From NCBI RefSeq assembly GCF_009755605.1, contig NZ_WPNZ01000008.1, positions 124,001-188,000 of the forward strand: a stretch of DNA of 64,000 nucleotides, read 5' to 3'. The DNA is from Streptomyces typhae. Lineage in GTDB: Bacteria > Actinomycetota > Actinomycetes > Streptomycetales > Streptomycetaceae. The notes under the pieces are model-generated. The model did not search any database and was not told the DNA's origin. It saw only the letters and a program-made list of their open reading frames with translations. Position numbers and translations under genes: made by a program. Shown here one piece after another: positions 1-6,898 of this stretch (position 1 is its first letter; the number at the start of each line of letters is the position of its first letter).

Positions 1-237
1 CGCGCTGTACTCCAGGCCAAGGAGCAGCAGGAGCAGGATGACGCCTATCTCCGCGCCGGTGGCGGTGAACTCCTCGCTGGCCCGCAGCGGCAGGATGCCG
101 CCGTGGCCGAAGGCGAGCCCGGCCAGCAGATACAGGGGTATCGGCGAGAAGCCCACCCGTCCCGCGAGGCGCCCGAGGACGCCGAGGCCGAGAATGATGG
201 CCCCGAGCTCGATCAACATGGCAGTGGTGTCGTGCAC
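1..237 (-). CDS. Cation:proton antiporter (KhtU/KefB-like), N-terminal part only
   Basis: This is the first 79 codons of a CPA2-type Na+/H+ or K+/H+ antiporter that runs off the left edge. It is a membrane carrier exchanging cations for protons. The N-terminus is hydrophobic and contains the family-like run GRLAGRVGFSPIPLYLLAG, followed by a second hydrophobic segment rich in Leu. I chose the GTG at 237 rather than the ATG at 219 because GGAGGA lies about 11 bases upstream of the GTG and would be too far from the ATG. The upstream region on the same strand carries what looks like a ruined KhtT-type regulatory subunit, which normally forms an operon with this transporter. The family call rests on the N-terminus only. 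Confidence 0.75.
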   Translation of the reverse strand, partial: MHDTTAMLIELGAIILGLGVLGRLAGRVGFSPIPLYLLAGLAFGHGGILPLRASEEFTATGAEIGVILLLLLLGLEYSA

Positions 238-249
238 GGGTTCTGTGTC

Positions 250-466
250 CTCCGGTGGTGAGTTCGGCGACGGCGTCCACGCCTTCCCGGGTGGCGCTCA
301 GCGTGCGGCCCGCGTACGGGGACCGCTTGGTGGCCGGGACGCGCGAGGCGAGGACGCGCCTGCCGTCCTACTGGTGGACGACGCCCCCGGCGGACGACGA
401 CCGGCGGATGCCGGTCCGCTTCCGTCCGCGGGTCGTGGCGCGTACCGACCCCGGGTACGCCTCGGC
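250..466 (-). pseudogene. Decayed KhtT-like regulatory subunit of the antiporter
   Basis: No intact reading frame exists here, but pieces resembling a cation:proton antiporter regulatory subunit appear in order on the strand of the antiporter. One frame gives GVPGVGTRHDPRTEADRHPP, which fits the usual N-terminus (PLPGxGxxxDLxTE..R). After a shift, a second frame gives VVHQ, an in-frame TAG, DGRRVLAS, then SPYAGRTL joined directly to TREGVDAVAELTTGG. The last two look like the beginning and end of a TrkA-C domain with its middle missing. The position just upstream of the antiporter start matches the normal khtTU order. The similarity is from my recall of the family, not from an alignment. Confidence 0.5.
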
Positions 467-519
467 GGGGCGGGCAGGACGGCAGCGGGAACCGCTGAGG
501 CGACCGGAACCCGGACGCG

Positions 520-684
520 TCAGCGGCGGCGCTCGCCGAAACCGCTACCGCGGGCGTCGGGTTCAGGCACGCCGTCGCGAGCGGCGTTGTCGGCACGCAC
601 CGCCCGGGGAGTCCGCACCGCGGGGCGGCGGACCGTGCGGGTGGGCACGGGCACGACGCTCAGGACAGGGAGATGTGTCCCCAT
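520..684 (-). CDS. Possible 54-residue small ORF, unknown
   Basis: A short reading frame starts at an ATG at 684 with a purine-rich AGAGGGGGG just upstream. The product is Arg- and Val-rich, with no transmembrane segment or recognisable motif. It lies upstream of the decayed regulatory subunit on the same strand. Codon composition is not convincing and it may be noise. It is listed only because of its ribosome-binding-site-like sequence. Confidence 0.18.
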   Translation of the reverse strand: MGTHLPVLSVVPVPTRTVRRPAVRTPRAVRADNAARDGVPEPDARGSGFGERRR

Positions 685-794
685 CGTGCCCCCCTCTTCC
701 CGCTCGTGCGGCGTGTCCACGTGGTAGCTGCGCCGGAGTACATATGCAGCGTACAACTAAAGAAACGCACGCAAAATGAGCACACGCCCGCTCA

Positions 795-1289
795 ATGGAG
801 CGTAATGACTCAGTAAAGAATACCAGCGCCGTGCTCGAGGGGCTGTGGGATCCTGCTGGGGTGACATCCCTGGAGGACCTCGTCCGGCTGCGTCGGGCCC
901 GTGACCGCATGGACCGCGACTACGCGCAGCCGCTCGACGTGCCGGCCCTCGCGCGGGGCGCGCTGATGTCGTCCGGTCACTTCTCCCGCAGCTTCCGCGC
1001 CGCCTTCGGGGAGACGCCGTACAACTACCTGATGACGCGGCGCATCGAGCGGGCCAAGGCGCTGCTGCGCCGCGGCGACCTGTCGGTCACGGAGGTCTGC
1101 TTCGCGGTCGGGTGTACGTCGCTGGGGTCGTTCAGCTCACGCTTCACCGAGCTGGTCGGCGAGAGCCCGAGCGCCTACCGGGCCCGCGACCACGGTGACG
1201 GCGCCGGCATCCCGGCCTGCGTGGCCAAGATCTACACCCGGCCGGTCAGGATCGGAGAAGCGCCCTCCGCCCCGCCGCCCGTAGCGTGA
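795..1289 (+). CDS. Short AraC-family transcriptional regulator
   Basis: A 164-residue protein consisting of little more than the AraC/XylS DNA-binding domain. Two helix-turn-helix units are visible: residues about 35-75 (QPLDVPALARGALMSSGHFS) and 85-135 (LSVTEVCFAVGCTSLGSFSS followed by RF and SPSAYR). No effector domain precedes it, unlike typical AraC proteins of about 300 residues. Its stop codon overlaps a GTG that could start the next gene, so it is probably co-transcribed with, and may control, the downstream glyoxalase-fold protein. The start is uncertain: the ATG at 795 has no clear ribosome binding site, and an in-frame GTG at 861 is possible. The region just upstream (730-775) is unusually AT-rich for this genome and may hold the promoter. 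Confidence 0.85.
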   Translation: MERNDSVKNTSAVLEGLWDPAGVTSLEDLVRLRRARDRMDRDYAQPLDVPALARGALMSSGHFSRSFRAAFGETPYNYLMTRRIERAKALLRRGDLSVTEVCFAVGCTSLGSFSSRFTELVGESPSAYRARDHGDGAGIPACVAKIYTRPVRIGEAPSAPPPVA

Positions 1290-1294
1290 GATCC

Positions 1295-1711
1295 ATGGAC
1301 ATCAAGCTTTCGCAGTGTTTCATCGCCGTCGACGACCACGACAAGGCGCTCGGCTTCTACCGTGACGTGCTCGGTCTGGAGGTGCGCAACGACGTGGGGT
1401 TCGAGGGCATGCGGTGGGTGACCGTCGGCTCCCCGGCGCAGCCCGACGTGAACATCGTGCTCGAACCGCCGCTCGCGGACCCGAACGCGTCCGCCGCCGA
1501 CAAGCAGGCCATGGCCGAGCTCCTCGCCAAGGGCCTGCTGCGCGGGGTCATCTTCCACACCGAGGACTGCGACGCCACCTTCGAGCGCGTCCGCGCCGGT
1601 GGCGGCGAGGTCCTCCAGGAGCCGGTCGACCAGCCGTACGGCGTCCGCGACTGCGCGTTCCGCGACCCCTCCGGCAACATGCTGCGCTTCACCCAGCCGC
1701 GCAAGCAGTGA
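1295..1711 (+). CDS. VOC/glyoxalase-superfamily protein
   Basis: A 138-residue vicinal oxygen chelate protein of single-domain length, with two beta-alpha-beta-beta-beta units. It begins MDIKLSQCFIAVDDHDKAL and ends with the typical VRDCAFRDPSGNMLRF strand. Members bind a metal and act as glyoxalases, dioxygenases or resistance proteins; the substrate here cannot be told. I start at the ATG at 1295. A GTG at 1286 would add three residues and would overlap the TGA of the AraC gene, suggesting translational coupling. The pairing with a minimal AraC regulator is the main context. Confidence 0.85.
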   Translation: MDIKLSQCFIAVDDHDKALGFYRDVLGLEVRNDVGFEGMRWVTVGSPAQPDVNIVLEPPLADPNASAADKQAMAELLAKGLLRGVIFHTEDCDATFERVRAGGGEVLQEPVDQPYGVRDCAFRDPSGNMLRFTQPRKQ

Positions 1712-1723
1712 CGCGGCCGGCTC

Positions 1724-1757
1724 CACCGAGTCACCGCAGTATCAAGGCGACTCGGTG
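1724..1757 (+). terminator. Hairpin after the AraC/VOC pair
   Basis: CACCGAGTC (1724-1732) pairs perfectly with GACTCGGTG (1749-1757) across a 16-base loop, 12 bases after the VOC stop. There is no U-tract, as is usual in Streptomyces. Confidence 0.45.
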
Positions 1758-1800
1758 AAGCCGTGGTTCCGGACATTCGAGATCGGCACCACGCCCACCC

Positions 1801-1825
1801 GTTTGCACCGCATGACGACGGGCAG
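1801..1825 (+). promoter_or_regulatory. Possible SigB-type promoter for the sigma gene
   Basis: GTTT at 1801-1804 followed after 15 bases by GGGCAG at 1820-1825 resembles the GNNT-N14-16-GGGTA pattern used by SigB/SigF-group sigma factors. It lies 134 bases before the sigma factor start and could provide autoregulation. The match is loose. The remaining 1758-1958 stretch shows nothing else. Confidence 0.22.
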
Positions 1826-1958
1826 GCGATCATCGTGCTTCGGACAGGAGGCGCGTTCGCGGGACGGTTCCCACCGGTCGCGTACCGCCCTCTGTCGGGC
1901 CGTGCGCCCGGTCGTGCCGCGACACCACATCGTCGACACGGCCGAGGAGCGATCATCC

Positions 1959-2801
1959 ATGCCCAGCACGAAGCCCACCGGCACAGCGAGGCCCACCGGC
2001 ACAGCCACGCGGCACGCGTACGAAGGCCGCCGGCACGCGCACGACGACCGTCCGGAGACGGAGAAGGCCTTCGAGCACCTGGCGGGGCTGCCCGAGGGCC
2101 GCGAGCGCGCGCTGCTCTGCGAGGAACTCGTCGCCGCCTGGCTGCCGATGGCCCACCGCATCGCTCACAAGTTCCGCAACCGCGGCGAGAACCTCGACGA
2201 CCTCCGCCAGGTCGCCGCCATGGGCCTGGTCAAGGCCGTCAACCGCTACGAGCCGGGACGCGGCGCCTTCGAGAGCTACGCCGTGCCGACCATCACCGGT
2301 GAGCTGCGCCGCCACTTCCGCGACCACACCTGGGACGTCCGGGTCCCCCGCCGCGTGCAGGACCTGCGCAACCGCGTCCGCTACGCACGCCGCGAGCTGA
2401 CCCAGACCCCCGGCAGCCCCGAACCCACCGTCGCCCAGCTCGCCGAGCACACCGAACTCGCCCCCCAGGAGGTCCGCGACGGCCTCGAAGCCCTGGACGC
2501 CTACCGGTCCCTGTCCCTGGACGCCGAGATGACCGTCGCCGGGGACGACGGCTACCAGCTCGCCGACACTCTCGGCGAGGCCGACCCCGGCTACGACCTG
2601 GTCGTCGACCGCCAGGGCGCGAAGGACGGCCTGCGCCGTCTGCCCGAACGCGAGCAGACCATTCTCTACCTGCGGTTCTTCCGCGACATGACACAGAGCA
2701 GCATCGCCGAGGAACTCGGGCTCTCCCAGATGCACGTCTCCCGCCTCATCACCAAGTCGTGCCGTCAGGTGCGCGCCGAGGCCCTGGGGGTCGCCTCCTG
2801 A
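1959..2801 (+). CDS. SigB/SigF-family alternative RNA polymerase sigma factor
   Basis: A 280-residue sigma-70 family protein with regions 2, 3 and 4 in the order expected for the stress/sporulation group. Region 2 is at about residues 55-125 (AHKFRNRGENLDDLRQVAAM and KAVNRYEPGRGAFESYAVPT). Region 3 is about 135-190. Region 4 is about 220-275 with the HTH IAEELGLSQMHVSRLITK. A roughly 45-residue His/Arg/Thr-rich head precedes it. The ATG at 1959 is supported by GAGGAG about 9 bases upstream; longer in-frame extensions back to 1599 run through the VOC gene and are not real. No anti-sigma or anti-anti-sigma gene is adjacent, although an RsbW-like kinase lies at 20453-21004. Such factors direct osmotic, oxidative or developmental regulons. 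Confidence 0.92.
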   Translation: MPSTKPTGTARPTGTATRHAYEGRRHAHDDRPETEKAFEHLAGLPEGRERALLCEELVAAWLPMAHRIAHKFRNRGENLDDLRQVAAMGLVKAVNRYEPGRGAFESYAVPTITGELRRHFRDHTWDVRVPRRVQDLRNRVRYARRELTQTPGSPEPTVAQLAEHTELAPQEVRDGLEALDAYRSLSLDAEMTVAGDDGYQLADTLGEADPGYDLVVDRQGAKDGLRRLPEREQTILYLRFFRDMTQSSIAEELGLSQMHVSRLITKSCRQVRAEALGVAS

Positions 2802-2844
2802 CGTGACGGGAACCTGTCGACGGGGACGCCGGGGAGGATGACGG

Positions 2845-2882
2845 CGGGGCCGCGTCGGGCCGAGGGGCCCGCCGCGGCCCCG
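2845..2882 (+). terminator. Strong GC hairpin after the sigma gene
   Basis: CGGGGCCGCG (2845-2854) pairs with CGCGGCCCCG (2873-2882), with further GGGCC/GGCCC pairing possible in the loop. It follows the sigma stop and directly abuts the dyad upstream of the deacetylase gene. Confidence 0.6.
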
Positions 2883-2883
2883 G

Positions 2884-2903
2884 CTATACACTCTGTGTAT
2901 AGT
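2884..2903 (+). promoter_or_regulatory. Perfect dyad operator overlapping a -10 box
   Basis: CTATACACTCTGTGTATAG (2884-2902) is a perfect inverted repeat with 8-base arms and a 3-base centre. TATAGT at 2898-2903 fits a -10 hexamer, and the A of the ATG at 2910 lies exactly where transcription would begin. A bound repressor would block the promoter. The cognate regulator is unknown; the shape is like PadR-, GntR- or TetR-type operators. No convincing -35 is visible because the terminator hairpin occupies that position. Confidence 0.6.
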
Positions 2904-2909
2904 TCACGC

Positions 2910-3707
2910 ATGCTCGCCATACACAAGATGCGGAAGCCCGTGCCGAGGTTGCACCGCCGTACGACCTTCCTCGGGCTCTCCGCGCTCGCCGCGACCGTGG
3001 CCCTGACCGGCTGCACCAAGCTGGACACGGTGTCCCCCAGCACCGTCCGCAAGGACGCGGCGAACGCCGAGGCCGCCGACCAGGGCGCTTTCGGCACGGT
3101 GGACTGCCGCAAGGCCAAGTGCATCGCGCTGACCTTCGACGCGGGCCCGAGCGAGAACACCCCCCGGCTGCTGAAGATCCTCAAGCAGAAGGCCGTCCCC
3201 GCCACGTTCTTCACGCTCGGCAAGAACCACATCGTGAAGTACCCCGAGCTGGTCAAGCAGATGGACGCGGAGGGGCACGAGGTCGCGAGCCACACCTGGT
3301 CGCACAAGATCCTCACCAAGATCGAGCCGGCGGAGGCACGCGCCGAGCTGGAGCGCCCCAACAAGGCGATCGAGAAGCTCATCGGCAAGAAGCCCACGCT
3401 GATGCGCCCGCCGCAGGGCCGCACCAACGACACCGTGAACAAGATCTCGCGCGACCTCGGGCTCTCCGAGATCCTGTGGACGGTCACGGCGAAGGACTAC
3501 ACGACGAACGACTCGGCGCTGATACAGAAGCGCGTCCTCGAACAGTCGAGCCGCGACGGCATCATCCTGCTGCACGACATCTACAAGGGCACGGTGCCCG
3601 CGGTGCCGGGCATCATCGACGAACTCAAGAAACGCGGGTACGTCTTCGTGACCGTTCCGCAGCTGCTCGCCCCCGGCAAGGCCGAGGCGGGCAAGGTCTA
3701 CCGCTGA
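2910..3707 (+). CDS. Lipoprotein polysaccharide deacetylase (NodB domain)
   Basis: A 265-residue exported lipoprotein, probably acting on cell-wall or other N-acetylated polysaccharides outside the membrane. The signal segment ends in a lipobox (VALTGC, Cys near residue 34). The NodB motifs follow: motif 1 TFDAGPS, motif 2 SHTWSH, motif 3 RPPQG, then LLHDIYKG near the end. In motif 1 the second Asp of the usual TFDDG, a metal ligand, is Ala, while the catalytic-base Asp and the two His are kept. Activity or metal handling may therefore differ. The ATG at 2910 is chosen because no ribosome binding site precedes any start and a -10 box sits 7 bases upstream, suggesting a leaderless transcript. 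An alternative ATG is at 2928. Confidence 0.88.
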   Translation: MLAIHKMRKPVPRLHRRTTFLGLSALAATVALTGCTKLDTVSPSTVRKDAANAEAADQGAFGTVDCRKAKCIALTFDAGPSENTPRLLKILKQKAVPATFFTLGKNHIVKYPELVKQMDAEGHEVASHTWSHKILTKIEPAEARAELERPNKAIEKLIGKKPTLMRPPQGRTNDTVNKISRDLGLSEILWTVTAKDYTTNDSALIQKRVLEQSSRDGIILLHDIYKGTVPAVPGIIDELKKRGYVFVTVPQLLAPGKAEAGKVYR

Positions 3708-3737
3708 GCGGAGCGGAGACGGGCCCGCGCCCGCCGC

Positions 3738-5042
3738 TCACCACGTCACGTACAGCGCCTCCGGCGACCGGTGGATCAGCGTCGGCCGCATCCGCACCGC
3801 CGCCCCGTCCCCGGCGAGCCGCAGCCCCGGGAAGCGCCGGGTGAACAGCTCCAGGGTCAGCCGCAGCTGCTCGCGGGCGAGCAGGGCGCCGGGGCAGGCG
3901 TGCGCGCCGAGGCCGAAGGCGATGTGCCGGGCGACCGGGGTGCGGGTGATGTCGAAGACGTCGGGGCGCGCGTACCGGCCTTCGTCGCGGCCCGCCGCGC
4001 CGAAGCCGACGAGGACCTCGGCGCCCGCGGGCAGTTCGGTGCCCGCGAGGGTGACGGCCCGGGTGGTGACGCGGCGGAAGCCCTGCAACGCGGTGTCGAA
4101 GCGGGCCGCCTCCTCGATGGCCGCGGGGATCCGCTCGGGCTCCTCGCACACCAGCTTCCACTGCGCGGGGTGGCGCAGCAGGTGCAGCAGGGTCGTGCCG
4201 ATCAGGGCCGTGGTGGTGAGGTGCCCGGCGAGCAGGAAGTTCTGCAGGTGCGAGACGAGTTCGCCGCGCTGGCCGACGGTGAGTTCGTGCGGGCACCCGG
4301 CCGCGTGCCCGGCGTCGTCGCCCGCCGGGTCGGCCTCGTCGGGCTCGCCGTCGTCGGGTGCGAGCGAGGCGACCATCTCGCTGCACAGGTCGTCACGCGG
4401 GGCGGTGTGGCGGTCGCGTACATAGCCCTCCAGGAGGCGCTGGAGGGCGACCATGTCGTGGGCGGCGGCGATCTGCTCGTCCTCGGGCAGCGGCCGGAAC
4501 AGCAGGCGCTCGATGCTGTGGCCACCGCGCACGATCAGCGGCACGTCCGCCGGGTCGAAGCCCAGGATGTGCCCGATCACCTGGCCGGGCAGATGCATCG
4601 CGTACGCGCCCATGACGTCCGTGCGCCGCCCGTGCCCCGGTGCGGCGAAGGCGTCGGCCAGGGCGGCGGCCCGTTCGGCGGCGTACGGGAGGACCGCGGC
4701 GACACGGGCCGGGGTGAGGCCGCGGACGATGGGGGTGCGCAGGCGCTGGTGGGCCGGGCCGTCCGCGGTGATGACGACGCGGCGGCGGGCTCCGGTGCCG
4801 AGGCCGAGGACGGCCTGGGCGGCGGCTGACGGGGTGGCGTCCGCGCGCACGGCGTTCGCCGACGAGAAGACGTTCGGCCGGCGCAGCACCTCTCGGACGT
4901 CGGCGTCCCTGGCGACCAGCCAGGCGCCGAACTCCGGTACGTAGGTGAGCCCTTCGGCGCGCCGGGCGCGGGCGTACAGCGGATACGGGTCGCGCATCAA
5001 CTCGTCGAGCCTGGCGTGCTGTTGCCGGTCCACCCTCCTCAT
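3738..5042 (-). CDS. Cytochrome P450
   Basis: A 434-residue bacterial class I P450 monooxygenase, soluble, needing ferredoxin and ferredoxin reductase; neither is encoded nearby. The heme-binding loop is FGLGAHACPG near residue 370. The I-helix oxygen-binding stretch is LLAGHLTTTA near 260, and the K-helix ExxR is seen in IEEAARFD. An acidic, Gly/Asp-rich insert of about 25 residues sits just before the I helix. The ATG at 5042 has GGAGGT about 9 bases upstream. It lies 62 bases downstream of a TetR gene on the same strand and is probably in its operon. It is convergent with the deacetylase gene. The substrate cannot be predicted; there is no biosynthetic cluster around it. Confidence 0.92.
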   Translation of the reverse strand: MRRVDRQQHARLDELMRDPYPLYARARRAEGLTYVPEFGAWLVARDADVREVLRRPNVFSSANAVRADATPSAAAQAVLGLGTGARRRVVITADGPAHQRLRTPIVRGLTPARVAAVLPYAAERAAALADAFAAPGHGRRTDVMGAYAMHLPGQVIGHILGFDPADVPLIVRGGHSIERLLFRPLPEDEQIAAAHDMVALQRLLEGYVRDRHTAPRDDLCSEMVASLAPDDGEPDEADPAGDDAGHAAGCPHELTVGQRGELVSHLQNFLLAGHLTTTALIGTTLLHLLRHPAQWKLVCEEPERIPAAIEEAARFDTALQGFRRVTTRAVTLAGTELPAGAEVLVGFGAAGRDEGRYARPDVFDITRTPVARHIAFGLGAHACPGALLAREQLRLTLELFTRRFPGLRLAGDGAAVRMRPTLIHRSPEALYVTW

Positions 5043-5104
5043 GGTGCCCGACCTCCGCCTCCGGGCGGAAGGGCACGTGCGGGCCCCACCGGGGCGCTCG
5101 TGGC

Positions 5105-5779
5105 TCAGGCGTCCCGCCCGGCGCGGGCGTCGAGCGCCGGTGCGACGACGGCGAACGCCCGGTCGGTCAGTGCCGCGGGATCCTCGGCGCAGCCGTCGGC
5201 GCTCCACCGGTGCAGCACGGCGTCGAAGGCGTCCAGGGCCATGGCGGCGGCCAGGCGCGGATACAGCTCCGTACCGGCGTCGAGACCGAGGCGGTGCGCC
5301 AGTTCCGCCGCGAGGTCGTCGCGCCACGCGGCCTGACGCTCCAGGAAGCGGGCGTGCAGCGCGGGCGTCCGCAGGATGAGGCGGACCACGCGCAGCGCCC
5401 GCTCGCCGTGGTCGGCGCACTGCCCGAGGGGCACCCAGACCGCGTGCCGCAGCGCCTGCGACGGGCGCTCCGCCGCGGGGCGCGCCGCCAGTGCGTCGCG
5501 GATGTCTGCGCCCATCCCCGCCAGGAACTGGACGACCACGTCCTCCTTGGACGCGAAGTACCGGAAGAACGTCCGCTTGGAGACGCCCGCCGCGGTCGCG
5601 ATCTCGTCGACCGTGACGGCGTCGAACCCCTTCTGGGCGAGTGCCTGTAGCGCGGCCTCGGTCAGCTCGTCCGCGACGAGCTGCCGCTTGCGCTCGGCGA
5701 GGGTGGTCGCGCGCCGGGGTTCCCGGCGGGCTTCCGGGCGGCTTCCGGGGCGGCTGTCAGGGCTGGGGGTCGCAGTCAC
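5105..5779 (-). CDS. TetR-family transcriptional regulator
   Basis: A 224-residue repressor with the TetR N-terminal helix-turn-helix at residues about 30-80 (AALQALAQKGFDAVTVDEIA, then GVSKRTFFRYFASKEDVV) and an all-alpha ligand domain behind it. The start is the GTG at 5779; the only nearby ATG runs into a stop. It is divergent from the SDR gene, with only 81 bases between the start codons, and sits upstream of the P450 on its own strand. It probably controls both. Three TGACAC repeats in the gap are candidate operator elements. Confidence 0.9.
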   Translation of the reverse strand: MTATPSPDSRPGSRPEARREPRRATTLAERKRQLVADELTEAALQALAQKGFDAVTVDEIATAAGVSKRTFFRYFASKEDVVVQFLAGMGADIRDALAARPAAERPSQALRHAVWVPLGQCADHGERALRVVRLILRTPALHARFLERQAAWRDDLAAELAHRLGLDAGTELYPRLAAAMALDAFDAVLHRWSADGCAEDPAALTDRAFAVVAPALDARAGRDA

Positions 5780-5807
5780 CCCGCCATGCTACACACCATG
5801 CCTTGTA

Positions 5808-5841
5808 TGACACTCAATGCCATGTTGACACTTGGTGACAC
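5808..5841. promoter_or_regulatory. TGACAC direct repeats between TetR and SDR genes
   Basis: TGACAC occurs at 5808-5813, 5826-5831 and 5836-5841, in one orientation, inside the short divergent promoter region. The second copy forms part of TTGACA (5825-5830), a perfect -35 box for the SDR direction, although the hexamer 17 bases further on (CAGAGT) is not a good -10. These are candidate TetR-family contact sites; no clean palindrome is seen. Confidence 0.35.
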
Positions 5842-5860
5842 AAAGAGCAGAGTGTGGCGC

Positions 5861-6898
5861 ATGACGCCACAGCACCAGAGCTGGACCGCCGACCGCATAC
5901 CTGACCTGACCGGCCGGATCTGCGTCGTCACCGGAGCCAACAGCGGCCTCGGTCTGGCGACCACCCGGGCACTCGCACGCCGGGGCGCGCACGTGATCCT
6001 CGCGGTGCGCGACGAGGCGAAGGGGTGGGACGCGGTCGCCGCGCTCACGGCCGAGCGACCGGAAGCACGCGCCGGGAGCCGCCCCGGAGACGGCAGCGGG
6101 GTCGGCCGCGACGACAGCGGGGACGGCATCGGGGACCGCCTTGAGGTGCGCCGCCTGGACCTCGCCGACCTCGACTCGGTCCGCGCGTTCGCCGCCGGGC
6201 TGCGCGCCGACCGGCCCCGCGTCGACGTCCTCGTCAACAACGCGGGCGTGATGGCTCCCCCGCGCACGCTCACCGCCCGGGGCCAGGAGCTCCAGTTCGC
6301 CGCCAACCACCTGGGCCACTTCGCGCTCACGGGCCTGCTGCTCGGCCTCCTGCCGCCCGGACCCGGCTCCCGCGTGGTCACGGTGACGTCGGCCAACCAC
6401 CGCCGGGCCCGCCTGTTCTTCGACGACCTCACCGGCGCGCGCTCGTACGGACCGATGGCGTTCTACGACCAGTCCAAGCTGGCCAACGCGGTCTTCGGCC
6501 ACGAGCTGCACCACCGTCTGACGGCGGCGGGCAGCCCGGTCCGCAGCGTCCTGGCCCACCCGGGGTACACGGCGACCAACCTCCAGACGAGCGCCCCCAC
6601 GGGCCTGCCAAAGCTGCTCTTCGGCACGCTCCTCAAGCCCCTGGCTCAACGGCCCGCGCAGGGCGCGCTCCCCCAGCTGTACGCGGCGACCGCCCCGGAG
6701 GCGACGGGCGGCGACCTCTACGGCCCCGACGGCGCGGGGGAACTCCGTGGCGCCCCGAAGCGGGTGGCCCTGGCGGCACGGGCGACGGACCCGGAGACCG
6801 CCCGCCGCCTGTGGGAGCTGTCGGAGGAACTGACGGACGTACGCTACGAGTTGCCGACCGCCACCCCGGAACGCACGCCCGGCCCGCCCGGCGATTGA
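5861..6898 (+). CDS. SDR-family NAD(P)-dependent oxidoreductase
   Basis: A 345-residue short-chain dehydrogenase of the retinol-dehydrogenase/protochlorophyllide-reductase-like group. The Rossmann motif TGANSGLG is at about residues 22-29, NNAG follows in the middle, and the catalytic YxxxK appears as YDQSK. A low-complexity Gly/Asp-rich insert (around residues 70-90) separates the second strand and helix. The ATG at 5861 fits the family start better than the upstream ATG at 5786. The last residues and stop codon are supplied by a copy of the GCGATTGAGGAC genomic element, and the 3' end overlaps the convergent XdhC gene by 55 bases. It is probably regulated by the divergent TetR. Confidence 0.9.
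   Translation: MTPQHQSWTADRIPDLTGRICVVTGANSGLGLATTRALARRGAHVILAVRDEAKGWDAVAALTAERPEARAGSRPGDGSGVGRDDSGDGIGDRLEVRRLDLADLDSVRAFAAGLRADRPRVDVLVNNAGVMAPPRTLTARGQELQFAANHLGHFALTGLLLGLLPPGPGSRVVTVTSANHRRARLFFDDLTGARSYGPMAFYDQSKLANAVFGHELHHRLTAAGSPVRSVLAHPGYTATNLQTSAPTGLPKLLFGTLLKPLAQRPAQGALPQLYAATAPEATGGDLYGPDGAGELRGAPKRVALAARATDPETARRLWELSEELTDVRYELPTATPERTPGPPGD

Noticed and set aside
6061..6140. Possible frameshift in the SDR gene at the Gly/Asp-rich insert
   Set aside because: The frame is open and both flanking halves of the SDR fold are in the same frame, so it is an insertion of low-complexity sequence and not a shift.
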